From NCBI GenBank assembly GCA_023653785.1, contig JAMKCH010049324.1, positions 39,600 through 103,599 on the forward strand: a stretch of DNA of 64,000 bases, written 5' to 3'. Shown piece by piece: positions 23,638 through 33,815 of the stretch (positions are counted from its first letter, which is position 1; the number at the start of each line of letters is the position of its first letter). Source of the DNA: Ophioderma brevispina (taxonomy: Eukaryota > Echinodermata > Ophiuroidea > Amphilepidida > Ophiodermatidae). A program made the translations under genes and the position numbers. The notes below the pieces were generated by a model. That model saw only the letters and a program-made list of their open reading frames with translations. It had not been told where the DNA came from and did not search any database.

Positions 23638-24109
23638 TGATGTGGTTGGAGCATAGATTTTGAGTGCCAAAATCTTCATAAAGGGCTATTCGCCCATTGC
23701 AAACTCGTGGAAAGCCATTTCTGTACTGGTCGCACATCCGGGGTATTTGCTTCCAGATATTGCACTTACTCCCCAAATCTGGACTGGAAAGAACTTTGCA
23801 TTTGGAGTAATATGGAGAGGAAATTATAATTGCGAAAAAATTCTTCAGCTTGACATGATGGATTAAAATTTTCTTGAAAGGTGATGGAGAATATCAAAAT
23901 GCACAAAAAAACCATATAAGAAGTTGGAATTGATTTTGTAAAAGGATTAGGCTGGCTCTTCGAGATATAATTGATATTTCCTATTCAAAACAGTAGTATC
24001 TTTCAAGCCAGTATTAAGAGGGAGGGTGAGGAATAGCCTAGTTATGATACGACTGCGACCGACAGAATATGGTCATTTTTATTTGCCATTTTAAAAACTA
24101 AAAAATTAA

Positions 24110-24126
24110 AAAAAAAAAAAAAATAT
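24110..24126 (+). repeat. Poly-A tract
   Basis: About 15 uninterrupted A, just after AAAATTAAAA. It may mark a retroposon tail, but no body was recognised upstream. Confidence 0.4.
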
Positions 24127-24570
24127 TACATATAATAATAACAGTAACATTGTTTGGTTTTGAGTTGATAACAGAAAATTTCACCCGCCAGGCTTAGTCT
24201 TCGACTCGCAATAAATTTGATCTAGGCTTCGGGCTGCATTTTCTGTTATTCAGCATCAGTCATCTTAATAGAAGTCATGATTCATTTCAAATGCGTTATC
24301 ATTGCAGGTGACCACGAAGGCCGTCCTCATTATAAGATATACAATGGATTTACTTGGACTTGTAGGCAACATGAAAGCAAAAACGAGAATGGGATATCTT
24401 TTGGAGTAGTATGTACCCGTTTCGCTTAAGAGGACACGAGCATTATGAAACAAAACGGTTGATGGTGTTCTGATTCTTGATTATCAGAAGGGTACACTTC
24501 ATAAAAATATATGTAAACGCACCAGAGAGAGTCACGCATTACATGTTTAGAATCACGCGCAATCAATTCC

Positions 24571-25258
24571 TTTACAGGAAATAATGGCATGAAAAAATAA
24601 CCTAATGAAAGGTACCCTTACGAAATCACTTCCACGAGTTTGAAAACAATTTGGATGTTTACATTCTGGCACAAGGGATGCTGCGGACATTACTGCCAGC
24701 TTACACAAACTTGAAAAGCATGTTGTCATCAGCTCACAGGACCATTGCTATTGTAGATGTGCTTATCGGCGAATCCATCTTTAACTTGCCAGATCAATAT
24801 CTTAATACTAAAAGCTAAAGTACAATGCCTGAATCCCCCCCGTGTGGCAGGAGATATATTCCTCAGGGCTCACAGTCCGGGAAACAATGGTGAACCAATA
24901 GAGCATCGATTCAGTTATCTGCAACGCAACATTAGTTCACGACTTTATTCCGTTGTCGTCTATGGATCCAGGACTATGATGATGTACATGCGCCGAGAAT
25001 ATGATTACTTTCACACTCTAAATGGGACTTTTGAATTGTGTCGCAAAATGCTAGAAAGATACCACTGTTAAAATTCTGTCCAGGATGTGAAACACCTTGC
25101 TTTTCTGTGCCAGAACATTGCCACAAAACTGCCACCTCCCCTGGAATCTTCCTGTTTTTACAGAATCTAAACATCCAAATTGTTTTCAAACTCGTGGAAG
25201 TGATTCTGTAAGGGTCCTTTTCATTATGTCATGTTTTTTCATGCCATATGTCCTTTAA
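24571..25258. mobile_element. MITE family 2, copy 1
   Basis: The terminal inverted repeats are about 75 bp. The left side reads ATGGCATGAAAAAATAACCT and then CACTTCCACGAGTTTGAAAA. The right side reversed reads ATGGCATGAAAAAACATGAC and then the same CACTTCCACGAGTTTGAAAA. A second, inverted copy lies at 35528-36071. An internal segment (24838-24985) recurs at 43683-43840 and, reversed, at 47640-47760. The right edge is only 50 bp from TTLL exon 1 of copy A. The 104-codon ORF inside is repeat-borne. Confidence 0.75.
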
Positions 25259-25308
25259 TATCTCTAACAGGCATATCAGTTGTTCAATGTAAATAATGTA
25301 TTTCACAG

Positions 25309-25437
25309 TTAACCACATCCTGGCTCAGGTTTGTTTTTCCCGGGAAGAATAAGGAAATCCTTTACTACAACTTGGGAGGGAAGTCCATTCCAAAAACATT
25401 CCGCATAACTGAACAGAAAGAAGAATTTCTAGCTGAG
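25309..25437 (+). CDS. TTLL15-like exon 1 (copy A), with two apparent one-base deletions
   Basis: TTLL-family enzymes are ATP-grasp ligases that attach amino acids to tubulin tails. This exon lies between TTTCACAG and GAG/GTAACT. Its first codons spell NHI then a shifted frame; after it comes FVFPGKNKEILYYN, GGKSIPKTFRITEQKEEFLAE. TTLL15-like proteins have NHxPGxGF followed by IPKAFxLPxxxxxF here, so IPKTFRI fits well. Adding one C at about 25319 and one T at about 25331, both inside homopolymers, would restore NHIPGSGFVF and make the exon end in phase 0, matching the next exon. It is either an assembly indel pair or a decayed exon. The next exon lies 5 kb away across a LINE. Confidence 0.6.
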
Positions 25438-26099
25438 GTAACTACACACATTGTTTCTAATTGCAAAGATTTCAATAGATATAACAGCATTAAGATCAAA
25501 GATACGTAATAAAAGTAGAGAAACGAGAATCCAAGCATAAACTTCTATCTATCTAACGGCCGCAGCCGAGAGCTGTTCACCCTTGTAGCGCCAAATGTCC
25601 CTGTTTGTCATTAAGTTGGGGATTGTCAGATGGATCTGCTGGAGGGTCTCCCGCAACACATCAATGTAGTTAAAAGGCCGCCGACCCCTGTTTTGGGGCC
25701 AACGGCAACTTCCAACATGTGACGTCTGAGACTACTTGATCAATCGCACGATTTTTGTACCAAATCGTTCACGGGTTGCGGCAACAGAGATGAAATTGGA
25801 GGGATATCTCCCATTATCTGTGATTTGGTAATGTGCTCACGCCAGGGTTTTTTGTAACTAGCATAAGGAGCCTGATTTAGGTGCCATCCAATCTATCCTG
25901 CAGATCTTTCTTCATGGTCCATGGTCTCAGATCCATATAAAGGGATACTCTCCCTACACAGGCTCTAAAGAATTTCAGTGGTTTGAATTGGAAGATACCA
26001 GGATTGTCCATAAGTGGTGTATTTTATTGAAGGCATTCAAGCCTGTCCTTTTTGCGTGAGAGGAAGTCTTTCTTGCTGTCTTCGGACCCTAGTTACTTG

Positions 26100-26900
26100 A
26101 AGTCCTTGACCTCTTTGAGTTGGCTACCATCTGTAGTGCAGATAGGTTGATGATCATCTTCCTCATTGACGGTCATATATTCCGTCTTCTTGGCATTTAG
26201 ATGTAGGCCGACTTGTCTGCAGCATTCTCGAGTGCTGTTAGTAGATCTTGTGCACCACATATCAGATCAGCTGTTAGAGCTAGATCATCTGCGCAGTCAA
26301 GGTCTGTGAGGTACTGTAATCAACCACGATTACAAAGAGATAGGGAGCAAGAGTATCTCCTTGAAGGATTCCAGTAGTTTTTAGGAACTCCTTGTGGGCC
26401 CATCCATGGTCTGCACAAAGCTATATGGGTTATCATACATGATGGCAATTGCCTTGACAGTCGCATCTGGGACACCGTAGTTGGCGAGAATATGCATTAA
26501 TACATCCCTGTTTACACTGTCAAAAGCCTTGGAGAAGTCTACAAACACAATTGAAGCTTTTCTCTTGGAAATTCTCAACTCTTCTATGATCCTTCTGAGG
26601 GCAAGTATCTGAGGTAGTATTGATCTGCCTTGCGAAAACCATTCTGGATCCGTCTGAGAATGGGATCTATGTGAGGAGTAATTCTGTTGAGCAGCATTGA
26701 GTTGTATATCGTAGAGGCCAGTGGTGACAGTGTGATTCCTCTGTAATTTTGGGGTTGTTGGAGGTCTCCTTTCTTTGGTAGAGGAATGATGTTGAAAATG
26801 CAGATGGTTTGTTTCCCATGTAGGTGTTGTTACAAAATTCTAACTGTTGATCATGGAATAGTGGATTCTTCCAGATTACTGCAGGAATGTTGTCGGGACC
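26100..26900 (-). pseudogene. LINE reverse transcriptase domain, degraded
   Basis: The 65-codon frame at 26381-26578 reads SIVFVDFSKAFDSVNRDVLM, the RT motif A block with its catalytic Asp (VDFSKAFD). Downstream come GILQGDTLAPYLFVI (motif B), then DLDCADDLALTADL, where the usual F/YADD box has Cys in place of the aromatic residue. LHLNAKKTEYMT, LKEVKDFK and WREHITKSQIMGDIPPIS are further conserved blocks of this LINE type. The two Asp residues of the ADD box are present. Stops and frame changes between the blocks make it inactive. Confidence 0.85.
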
Positions 26901-26958
26901 AGGCGTCTTTATGTTGTTCAGTTTCTTCAGGCAGATCTGAAGCTCCTATAGTGAAAGG

Positions 26959-27542
26959 TCATATCTGGATGGGAAGGGTGTCTGCTATCTTGTGATTGAA
27001 GAAAGGTTCATGAAGGTTAGTGTTATTCTGAACTGGCTTGCCAAGTAGAGAACTAAAGTGCTGAAACCATGTGTCAAGGCGCTCTTCAGTTGTTTCACCT
27101 TTGATTCTTATAGGTGGGGTAGCCTTCTTATCAGTCAGCTCCCTCAGGGACTCCCAGGCGGCGGCATGCTTGTTTTCAAGATGTAGGGTGTCAAGTGCTT
27201 CAGCCTTAGACTTAACATGCTCCTCAAGCTTCACGGTGTAAGCATCATTAAGTGCAGTCTTAGCAGCATCAAGGTTCTGCTTGGAGCTTCTGGTGGATTT
27301 AGTACGGTGCTTCTTGGCTGCAATCTTCAGTTTTTCTCTGGCTTTGCTGACTTTGTCGTTTGAGGCAAGGCAGTAGTCTTCTTCTTTCTTCTAGGTAGCA
27401 TCTCCAATGCAATTTCTTTGTTGGCTGAAGTGAGGACATCATATACTGTGCTGGAGTTCTTGTCTTCAAGCTCATCAACAAGAGTGCTGAACCTGTTATG
27501 TACTGCTACAGTATACTGCTCGCAAAGCTTTGTATCTCCCAC
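26959..27542 (-). pseudogene. LINE linker between endonuclease and RT, three shifted frames
   Basis: Overlapping minus-strand frames (27542-27327, 27481-27299, 27234-26959) carry one charged, helical protein: CEQYTVAVHNRFSTL, then Lys/Arg-rich sequence, then HAAAWESLRELTDKK and DTWFQHFSSLLGKPVQ. This is the region upstream of RT motif 1 in EN-RT elements. At least two frame changes separate the parts. Confidence 0.7.
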
Positions 27543-27594
27543 TTTCTCCAGTCAATTGTTTTTTTTTTTTTCCCAAAAATGGGATTCTCGGGAG

Positions 27595-27955
27595 GCAGTG
27601 GCGTAAATTTCTTTTTGACATTGGGGCGATCATGGGTGTTAATGAAAAATTTATGAATTGAAATAGGGTTTCTGGAAAAATCTATTTACTAGCACCAATG
27701 GCACAAAAGTGCTTTTAAAGCTTAATACATGTAATATATGTAAACAAAATGCGCGCGAAGCGCGCAGAAATTCACCATTTTAAAAAATTTACAACTTTTA
27801 AACTTGTGGTGAAATATGAGGTTATTTTTGGTCAAAAACAATGAATGGGCATCAACCTTGGGGGGGGGGGGGGGGGGGATGATCGTAGTGACCATCCCCA
27901 CATCATCAAAATATTGGGGGATTATATCCCCCATCCCCCGGGTATTTACCGCTTG
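27595..27955 (+). mobile_element. CAGTGGCGTAA-ended insertion inside the LINE
   Basis: The left edge CAGTGGCGTAAATTTC and a degenerate right edge TTTACCGCTTG enclose AT-rich sequence, a GCGCGCGAAGCGCGC palindrome near 27750 and a run of about 18 G (27860-27878). The LINE linker stops just before it and the endonuclease resumes just after. Related ends occur at 34249, 34819 and possibly 63883. Confidence 0.55.
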
Positions 27956-28054
27956 TGGGAGGGGGTTTACTCTGACAGATAACTATGTGGCTCCGCAAGA
28001 ATAATTCATGATAAGACTTAACAGCTTCAAAAGTGTGTAGGCCTATTGTGTTAT

Positions 28055-28770
28055 TAATGCCTGTTAACCACTTCTTTCTGGACCAGACTATAGGCAGTAT
28101 TGACAAGTTCTCCATTTGGGCGGCGGTTTGTGTCCACGCGTCTACTCGCTTGGTTTTGGAATCTTGTATTAGTGGCAAAGGTTTTTAAATTGTTCCATGA
28201 GTCCTTCATGTGTATCCTTTCTGTTGGGACTCGTTGTTGCAAGGACAATGCCATCAGGCCAAGCTTAGTGATGTAATCTCCAGGGATGTTCAAGAAGATT
28301 ATGGGCTGGAAACTTTTTTGGTTGCAAGTGGAAAGTTTCATGGTAAAAGGAAAGAGACAGTTTTTCTAGGATAGTCGTTTGGGGGGTTTGTTTTTTGGGG
28401 GCTGTAAAAGCCAAATGACTATTGTTTCAGGTTTGCCCGTCAGTGTAAGCTTCAAGATGCGCTCATTAAAGTTGAACAAGGTTGGCACATGCCTTGAGAG
28501 CCTTTGGTGATAAAAAGAAACTCCACACCTCCTGTAGCTGCTTTTCGTTTGTTCTTCAAGGTTCGGGGAGGCTGTAATTAAGTGCAGTACGAGTTATCTT
28601 TCGGCTGTTTGTTGATAGTGTCTGGACATTAAAGGTGTGTGATTGATGAAAGCAGTTTGCGTCTAACAAGGTTGTTCATGAATCTTTTGTCAAAATCAGG
28701 GTTTTGGTGGACCGTCCAGTAGGCTTTAGATCAACCCATCATTTCTATTTGTATAGACCAATGTTACTCA
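28055..28770 (-). pseudogene. LINE endonuclease domain, degraded
   Basis: The minus-strand frames at 28341-28054 and 28178-27906 together give NTRFQNQASRRV and RPNGELVNTAYSLVQKE, with the alternative-frame IVWSRKKW. This matches the end of APE-type LINE endonucleases (NTxFQ, WTWxxPNG, QIDYIxVxKKW). Further upstream in the element, FYHQRLSRHVP, FNERILKLTLTGKP and TIVIWLLQPP correspond to the middle of the domain. Active-site residues are not all visible and the frame changes repeatedly. Confidence 0.75.
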
Positions 28771-28856
28771 AATCTAACTAATATTGGCAATTAGCTAAAT
28801 AGTAAGCTGGGATGCCAGGTCTCCAGCATAAACTTGCTTATATTCCAAAAATACTT

Positions 28857-29503
28857 CCTGTAGTGATCCTCGTTGAGAAACAATCCACTGTGATGGTCGC
28901 AAAATTACCATTCCTGTAGTGCTCCGATCGTTGAGGAAATACCCAATGTGATTTGCCAAATACCATTTAGTAATGCATCACAGTCAAGGTGATTCCAAAA
29001 TTACCATTCCTGTAGTGCTCCTCATTGAGGAACACCCAATGTGATTCCCAAATACCATTCCTGTAGTGCTCCTCGTTGATGAACAAGCCCAATGTGATTG
29101 CCAAAATACCATTTATGTAGTGCAGCACAGGCAATGTGATTCCCAAAATAACATTCCCGTAGTGCTCCTCATTGTGGAACACCCAATGTGATTCCTAAAA
29201 TACCATGCCTGTAGTGCTCCTCCTTGAGGAACACCCAATGTGATTCCCAAAACAGCATGTCCGTAGTTCTTCTCATTGAGGATCACCCAATGTGATTCCA
29301 AGACATCATTTCTGTAGTGCTCCTCATTGAGGATCACCCAATGTGATTCCAAGACATCATTTCTGTAGTGCTCCTCATTGAGGAACACCCAATGTGATTC
29401 CAAGACACCAATCCTGTAGCGTTCCACATTGAGAAACACCCAATGTAATTCCCCAAATACTACGCCTGTAGTGCTCCTCATTGAGGGAAATCCAATGTGC
29501 TAC
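28857..29503 (-). repeat. 51-bp minisatellite, about 13 units
   Basis: Each unit reads TCCTGTAGTGCTCCTCATTG, AGGAACACCCAATGTGATTC, then CCAAAATACCAT, with two shortened units near 28969 and 29110. Because 51 is divisible by three, the minus strand stays open for 122 codons (29481-29113) as 17-residue repeats around LNEEHYRNDVLESHWVI. No start, splice or signal context supports expression. The regular phase is most simply a property of the unit length. Confidence 0.85.
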
Positions 29504-29534
29504 TTTTATTTTCTCAGTTGGCATTGTGGATCAT

Positions 29535-29909
29535 ACAGGGTGTCCCAAAAGTAACGCAACCGGAAAATTGCATATCTCTGGCTAAATAAATCGCATCGTA
29601 AAATGTAAACATGTTTGGATGGAGGAAACCTATGTTTTTTTCCATTGATACTGAATACATCTGTCTTGCCTGTTTTGTGAATGTATAAATAACGTTTTCC
29701 CGAAACTGAACACTCACTTTCATATATTTCTACAAGAATGTTCTTGTAAAAAAAATCGAATAATTGTAGTTCTTGATTGTAAAAGAGTTTGGTACAAAAA
29801 TCCACGAGTTTCTCTTCTCCAAACATGTGTTGAAGTTTTACACTGTGGATATTTATCTTATCGGAGATATACAATTTTAAATGGTTGCGTTACTTTTGAG
29901 ACACCCCAT
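29535..29909. mobile_element. 375-bp TIR element with mariner-like ends
   Basis: The left end ACAGGGTGTCCCAAAAGTAA and the reversed right end GGGGTGTCTCAAAAGTAACG are inverted repeats of about 27 bp, with TA at the left flank. CAGGGTGTC(C/T)CAAAA ends are seen in mariner-like elements. A minus-strand frame of 122 codons (29874-29506) runs through nearly the whole element and ends outside it. It is far too short for a transposase and I recognise no domain. Confidence 0.7.
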
Positions 29910-30150
29910 GGTGTCGGGCCAATCTGACATTTTGATCAATAATGGCTTCACGGTATCTACATTGACCAACAAAATTTCCAGTTGATGAACCTTATTTCCA
30001 AAATTGATTGAGCCTATCATCAACTCTAACTTTCTACCTTGGTTTTCTTCTTTGTCTGTTTGTTTTTGGTAATCATAGTTTCTTATTTTCTTGCTCCACC
30101 AATTTTACCAGTAGCTCAAAGATAAATCAACAATAAATTTCCGTTATTCA

Positions 30151-30300
30151 ATCCCTAACGTCCCTAGAGGAAAATGATACCCAACCTGACAATCACCGCA
30201 AAAAAGGAGGTAGCATTATTTTCTTGTTAGATCTAGGGCAATTTCCCCCTAAAACAAATTTGGGAAGTGCACTGAAATACAGTTAAGGGACGTTAGGGAT
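30151..30300. mobile_element. 150-bp MITE with ATCCCTAACGTCCCT ends
   Basis: Perfect inverted ends ATCCCTAACGTCCCT and AGGGACGTTAGGGAT bound a 150-bp AT-rich body. It has no coding capacity and lies 118 bp before TTLL exon 2 of copy A. Confidence 0.75.
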
Positions 30301-30417
30301 ATGTTATTTACGAATAGAGCGAAGGAGATTCTGGTATCTTTTGTACACTATTAATATCTCTATTCGTTTGTTTCTACATTTCTTTGTGTCTGTCTGTTGC
30401 CATTTCATCTCTTGAAG

Positions 30418-30499
30418 GTGCATGCGACGTTGGACAAGAGGAGACTGTGGATTCAGAAAAACATATGGCATCGTGGAAATATGGTTAAAGAAGCACATA
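30418..30499 (+). CDS. TTLL15-like exon 2 (copy A)
   Basis: An 82-nt exon between CTCTTGAAG and CATA/GTAAGT. It encodes VHATLDKRRLWIQKN, IWHRGNMVKEAH. In TTLL proteins this is the QKNxxHRGxxI region of the ATP-grasp fold, which contributes nucleotide-contacting residues; WIQKN and HRGN are clear here. It starts in phase 0 and ends in phase 1, exactly as its paralog at 61196-61277 of the same length. The following exon supplies the rest of the split codon. No stop or frameshift is present. Confidence in the family is high; the exact substrate (glutamylation, glycylation or other) cannot be told from this fragment. Confidence 0.8.
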
Positions 30500-30654
30500 G
30501 TAAGTTTTACAGTAGTGGCGAGGAATTTTTAACCTAAGCAAGACCCGATTATTATTGATAATACACAGCCATTCGAAAAATAGTGCGCCCTCAGATTTTT
30601 CAAAATTGATATTTTTGCATGATTGTAAAGCTCCTCACCTGAAATGATTAAACT

Positions 30655-30990
30655 GACAGGAGAGATTTTTGAGGATACGAATTTCTCTCAAATTGTACTG
30701 GATCGGTTGTAGACCACCTACGGCCTACCGAGAACGTTTCGAAAGTTAATTGGACAAACAAGTACAAAAGAAAACTGCAAACCTTGTCTGCTATCGTATC
30801 GTCCGTATAGAAAACCATTCATTGATTTCTGTCGTGCATCATCTTATTACAAAAATACGGCGTATTCGGCTTATTCACTTCGGCGTATCTAAACATTGGT
30901 AAGATTCCAAATATGCAAAAAACTGGGGTTCGAAAAAAACTGGGGCGCTTCTTTCTGGAAATGTCCTCATGTCTCTTTTAAGACCCCCAA
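30655..30990 (+). repeat. Diverged third copy of the 924-bp repeat
   Basis: Shares GGATACGAATTTCTCTCAAA, GGATCGGTTGTAGACCACCT, GAGAACGTTTCGAA and GGCGTATTCGGCTTATTCAC, in order, with 57160-57500 and 58090-58430. It lacks the leading and trailing parts of those copies. A small inverted piece (GACATGAGGACATTTCT) follows at 31081. Confidence 0.75.
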
Positions 30991-31220
30991 AAACCGTGCC
31001 CTATGTAAACAGAATGTTTTATAATAAAATGACTCCGGCACCATTTTACTCAGCAGACGACAGAAATGACCTTTAACGAGACATGAGGACATTTCTAGAA
31101 ATGAAATGATAATTTCGTATTTTGTGTCGTGCACGACAGGGGAGCTCGCAACTCTTCTCGCGCTGGTACACCATGGCACCTTCTCATCTCCACTACTATT
31201 ATTTTGCTTCGCTTGCACAG

Positions 31221-31468
31221 AATGTGATCTTACAACCCGCAGTCTAATACAGGAATACATTGCGAACCCATTCCTTATTGACGGAAGGAAGTTTAGCATG
31301 TCACTGTTCGTTGTGTGGACATCATTTAATCCGACGAGGATGTACATTATGGAGAAAGATACGCCTTTTAGATTTTGCTCCAAAGATTACTATCCAGAGG
31401 ATTTCTCAGATGTTGAAAAATATGTTTCAGATGGTGTAGATACAGTCAACATAACTTTGTACTTCCAG
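31221..31468 (+). CDS. TTLL15-like exon 3 (copy A), ligase core
   Basis: A 248-nt exon between TTGCACAG and TTCCAG/GTATGC, entering in phase 1 and leaving in phase 0. It reads ECDLTTRSLIQEYIANPFLI, DGRKFSMSLFVVWTSFNP, TRMYIMEKDTPFRFCSKDYY, PEDFSDVEKYVSDGVDTVNI, TLYFQ. The QEYIxxPFLIDGRKFxxxxxVxxTSxxPxRxYIxE run is the hallmark of TTLL ligases (Q-Y-I, K and R shape the ATP and tubulin-tail site). FRFCxxxYYPxDxxxVxKYV points to the TTLL15-like subgroup. The frame is fully open. Exon 2 is 721 bp upstream. A near-identical paralog is at 63560-63807. Confidence 0.85.
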
Positions 31469-31689
31469 GTATGCTGTATTCACAGACAAAATTACGCGCC
31501 AATTCTGTGCGCTACATATATTTGTATGCTCTATTTATGGAGCATGCTAGGATTTGCTCGATTATAAGAGCGGAGCGTGTTTTTTTTTTTAGGATATGAA
31601 TTAGGGGTTTCGATATAGTAATACTGGTTGTAATGCAGAGTGCAGCACCGATTTAATTCATAATCATACAGGAAGCTCGAATTTTGTGC

Positions 31690-31850
31690 TCATAATCACA
31701 TGCTTGTGTGTGGATGTATGTGTATGTGCGTGCCTGTGTGTTCGCGTGCATGTGTGCGTGCTTTTGTGTGTGTGCGCGTGCCTGCGAGCGTGTTTGCTTG
31801 TGTGTGCATGCGTGCGAGCGAGAGTGCATGCGTGCGTACCACACACATCC
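31690..31850 (+). repeat. TG/CG-rich microsatellite
   Basis: Interrupted TGTGTG and GCGTGC steps over about 160 bp. The overlapping Cys/Val-rich and His/Thr-rich frames on opposite strands are artefacts of this repeat. Confidence 0.85.
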
Positions 31851-31929
31851 CTCATTAAAAACAATTTTGAACACTTTTTCTTAAGTTGGGTATTTTTGAA
31901 AATGTGTATTTTTTTGCATTGATTTTTTT

Positions 31930-32676
31930 ATGAGGATGAGAAGGCCATAATATGTAATTTTTCACTCAACAATTGTGAGTTAAAGCCTACGGATAGTTGA
32001 TATTAAATGACTTTCTTTTACTCTTAACTTCGTCATGATCTGCAATATTTGCCATAAAATGATGCAAAATTAATTTCTTTATCATATTTGGTTTATTAAA
32101 TGTAGCAAATTATTTGCTTAACAGTCTTTAACAGTCTTTATGTTTTTCAGCCTGCAAATTGAAGACAAATTATCCATTAAGACAAAGCGTAAATTAGTCA
32201 TTAATCATCACCGATCACCTTATTCCAAACGGTCCTCATAATGTCATGATTTTGAAATGTTAAAAAGCAAATTTGTCATGATCGGCAATATTTCCATAAT
32301 GTTGCGAAATTCATTCTTTATCATAGTTGGTTAATTAAATATAGCATATAGCCTCAGCCGATACAAATAGTTTTCAGCCTGCAATTGAAGACATCGTCCT
32401 TAATTAAGATGTATAAAGAGTCAATTAGTCATATTTAAATTATCACTTTATTTCGCATATTTATATACATCTCATAAGTTATGATTTGAAATGTCAAAAT
32501 TTTACACACCGATATTGTCCGTCAATTTGCCGTTAAAGTTTTATATTAGTCCTGCTCTTTTGTAACACGTACCATCATTTTCGAAAATTGGTTCATGGGT
32601 ACAACTTGACCAATAACAGATTTCATTTACTGTCTTTTGTTCATTTGTGTCACTACTTTATTTTTTTGTATTGACG
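31930..32676. other. No gene seen; two diverged tandem copies
   Basis: Segments near 32030-32210 and 32275-32440 share CATGATC-GCAATATTT, TTCTTTATCAT, TTTGGTT-ATTAAAT and TTTTCAGCCTGCAA-TTGAAGAC. That makes an approximate 245-bp tandem duplication of non-coding sequence. Confidence 0.55.
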
Positions 32677-32860
32677 GGGAGGTTTCCGTAACCTGACCAT
32701 CTGACCACTCTTTTTTCTGGACACACTTATGATTCGGAAACCTTAAAAGAAATAAACACACGCGCTTTTATTCCGTGAAGTGGTTTCGAACCCGGGGTTC
32801 CGAAATTCATAAGTTTGTCAGAAAAAAGAGTGTAAGATGGGTCAGGTTAAGGAAACTCCC
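32677..32860. mobile_element. 184-bp MITE with GGGAGTTTCC ends
   Basis: The left arm GGGAGGTTTCCGTAACCTGA, with CACTCTTTTTTCTG inside, faces the right arm, which reversed reads GGGAGTTTCCTTAACCTGAC with the same inner block. The middle contains GTTTCGAACCCGGGG, a reversed B-box-like sequence, which suggests possible SINE or tRNA-derived content. Confidence 0.7.
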
Positions 32861-32889
32861 TTAATTGGCTTCTTTGCCCTATTTCCAAG

Positions 32890-32962
32890 CTTGAGTAGGA
32901 ATCGACAGAGAGTCAAATATTCAAACTACGAAGGGCTTGTTGCCCATCTCGATTTCTTTAAG
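32890..32962 (+). CDS. Possible TTLL exon 4 (copy A), tentative
   Basis: Following a pyrimidine-rich stretch and AG (TATTTCCAAG), the frame LSRNRQRVKYSNYEGLVAHL plus DFFK is open and ends at a strong donor (TTTAAG/GTGAGT). The preceding FPSL, if included, and KYSNYEGLVAHL resemble the PSLxxYY...SxxEALxxYL stretch after the core of TTLL15-like proteins. The phase does not join exon 3 (phase 0) without a one-base correction, and the match is short. It could equally be chance near a MITE edge. Confidence 0.3.
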
Positions 32963-32969
32963 GTGAGTG

Positions 32970-33815
32970 GAGCGTTTACACTTTTCATAATTATGTCTCA
33001 GAGTTTGTCGACAAAATTAGGTTAAGGAGTTTGGACATGATAAAGATTTGTAACCAAAACACCACCGATTTATACATCTATTTTTCTGTCTGTCGGAGGA
33101 AGGCTATCAACATCGCCAACATAATTTATTTCTCATCTCGTTTGAATCTGACATAACTGCTTGATGTCCTGTAGCCCGTAGTTTGGCTGTAGCAAATAAT
33201 TCCTCCCGTCACCGTAAACAACCCAGATTTAGCTTGTGCCATCATAGCGAAAAAAAAATGCCAAAATATTTTTTGTCAGATGAGGATGATAAAAATACAA
33301 CAGGCAATAAACCAAATTCTAATTCTCAGATCTGATGGAGTGAGTGGTGGGGTCGCGGCTGGTTGATCGGTAAGTGTCTCTTTTAAATGTAAACATACCA
33401 ATTGCGCCTTGACTGGGCCTCCACAACGACCTGTTCGCGGGTCCTATAATGTTTGGACTTTACCGCTGGCCCAATAAGGACAATCAATCTAAGTTCACGA
33501 TCTTTGCAGCATGTTCCTTTGCGGCGTACGCAATAATTAAGTCCTCAAACCAGCTCAGATACTCACAACGTGAAGGATTGTATTCGAGATATCAAGAGAG
33601 ATGGTTGAGAAGAGGTATTCATAAGAGGTCCACCGTACAAAAAAAAACAATATTGGACCCAATGTAGTCTACTTTTGAATATTTAAATATTACCAGCGCT
33701 ATTGTCAGCTGTTTTATACAGCCCTCAGCATCGATTGGCTAGAATGAACTCCAACAACAATACTCAAGGGTAAGTACGACATACGTATCATAAAACCCCA
33801 GATAATGAGAATCAG
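32970..33815. other. No gene recognised
   Basis: A 72-codon frame at 33449-33667 has no known domain. Nothing else is supportable. Confidence 0.3.

Larger units (their letters stand above)
25555..28770 (-). mobile_element. Non-LTR retrotransposon (EN-RT LINE), degraded and interrupted
   Basis: Read on the minus strand, an endonuclease-like part (28770 to 28055) is followed by a linker (27542-26960), reverse transcriptase (about 26900-26100) and a conserved C-terminus (about 25700-25560). The C-terminus includes NYIDVLRETLQQIHL and NRDIWRYKGEQLSA. It fills the intron between TTLL exons 1 and 2. Frame changes and stops are frequent. The element is split at about 27560-28050 by a CAGTGGCGTAA-ended insertion. 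The clade is not assigned. Confidence 0.85.

Noticed and set aside
24257..24453. Exon starting at TCATTGCAG near 24307
   Set aside because: A good acceptor and a short open frame exist, but no donor, no paralogous block in copy B and no family match.
28857..29503. CRISPR array
   Set aside because: Units are contiguous 51-bp tandem copies without unique spacers, in animal-type DNA.
31106..31220. Upstream extension of the exon 3 reading frame
   Set aside because: The frame stays open before the exon by chance, but the TTGCACAG acceptor and the 248-nt match to copy B fix the exon start at 31221.
31653..31922. Cys-rich and His-rich frames on opposite strands
   Set aside because: Both are products of the TG/CG microsatellite and overlap each other.
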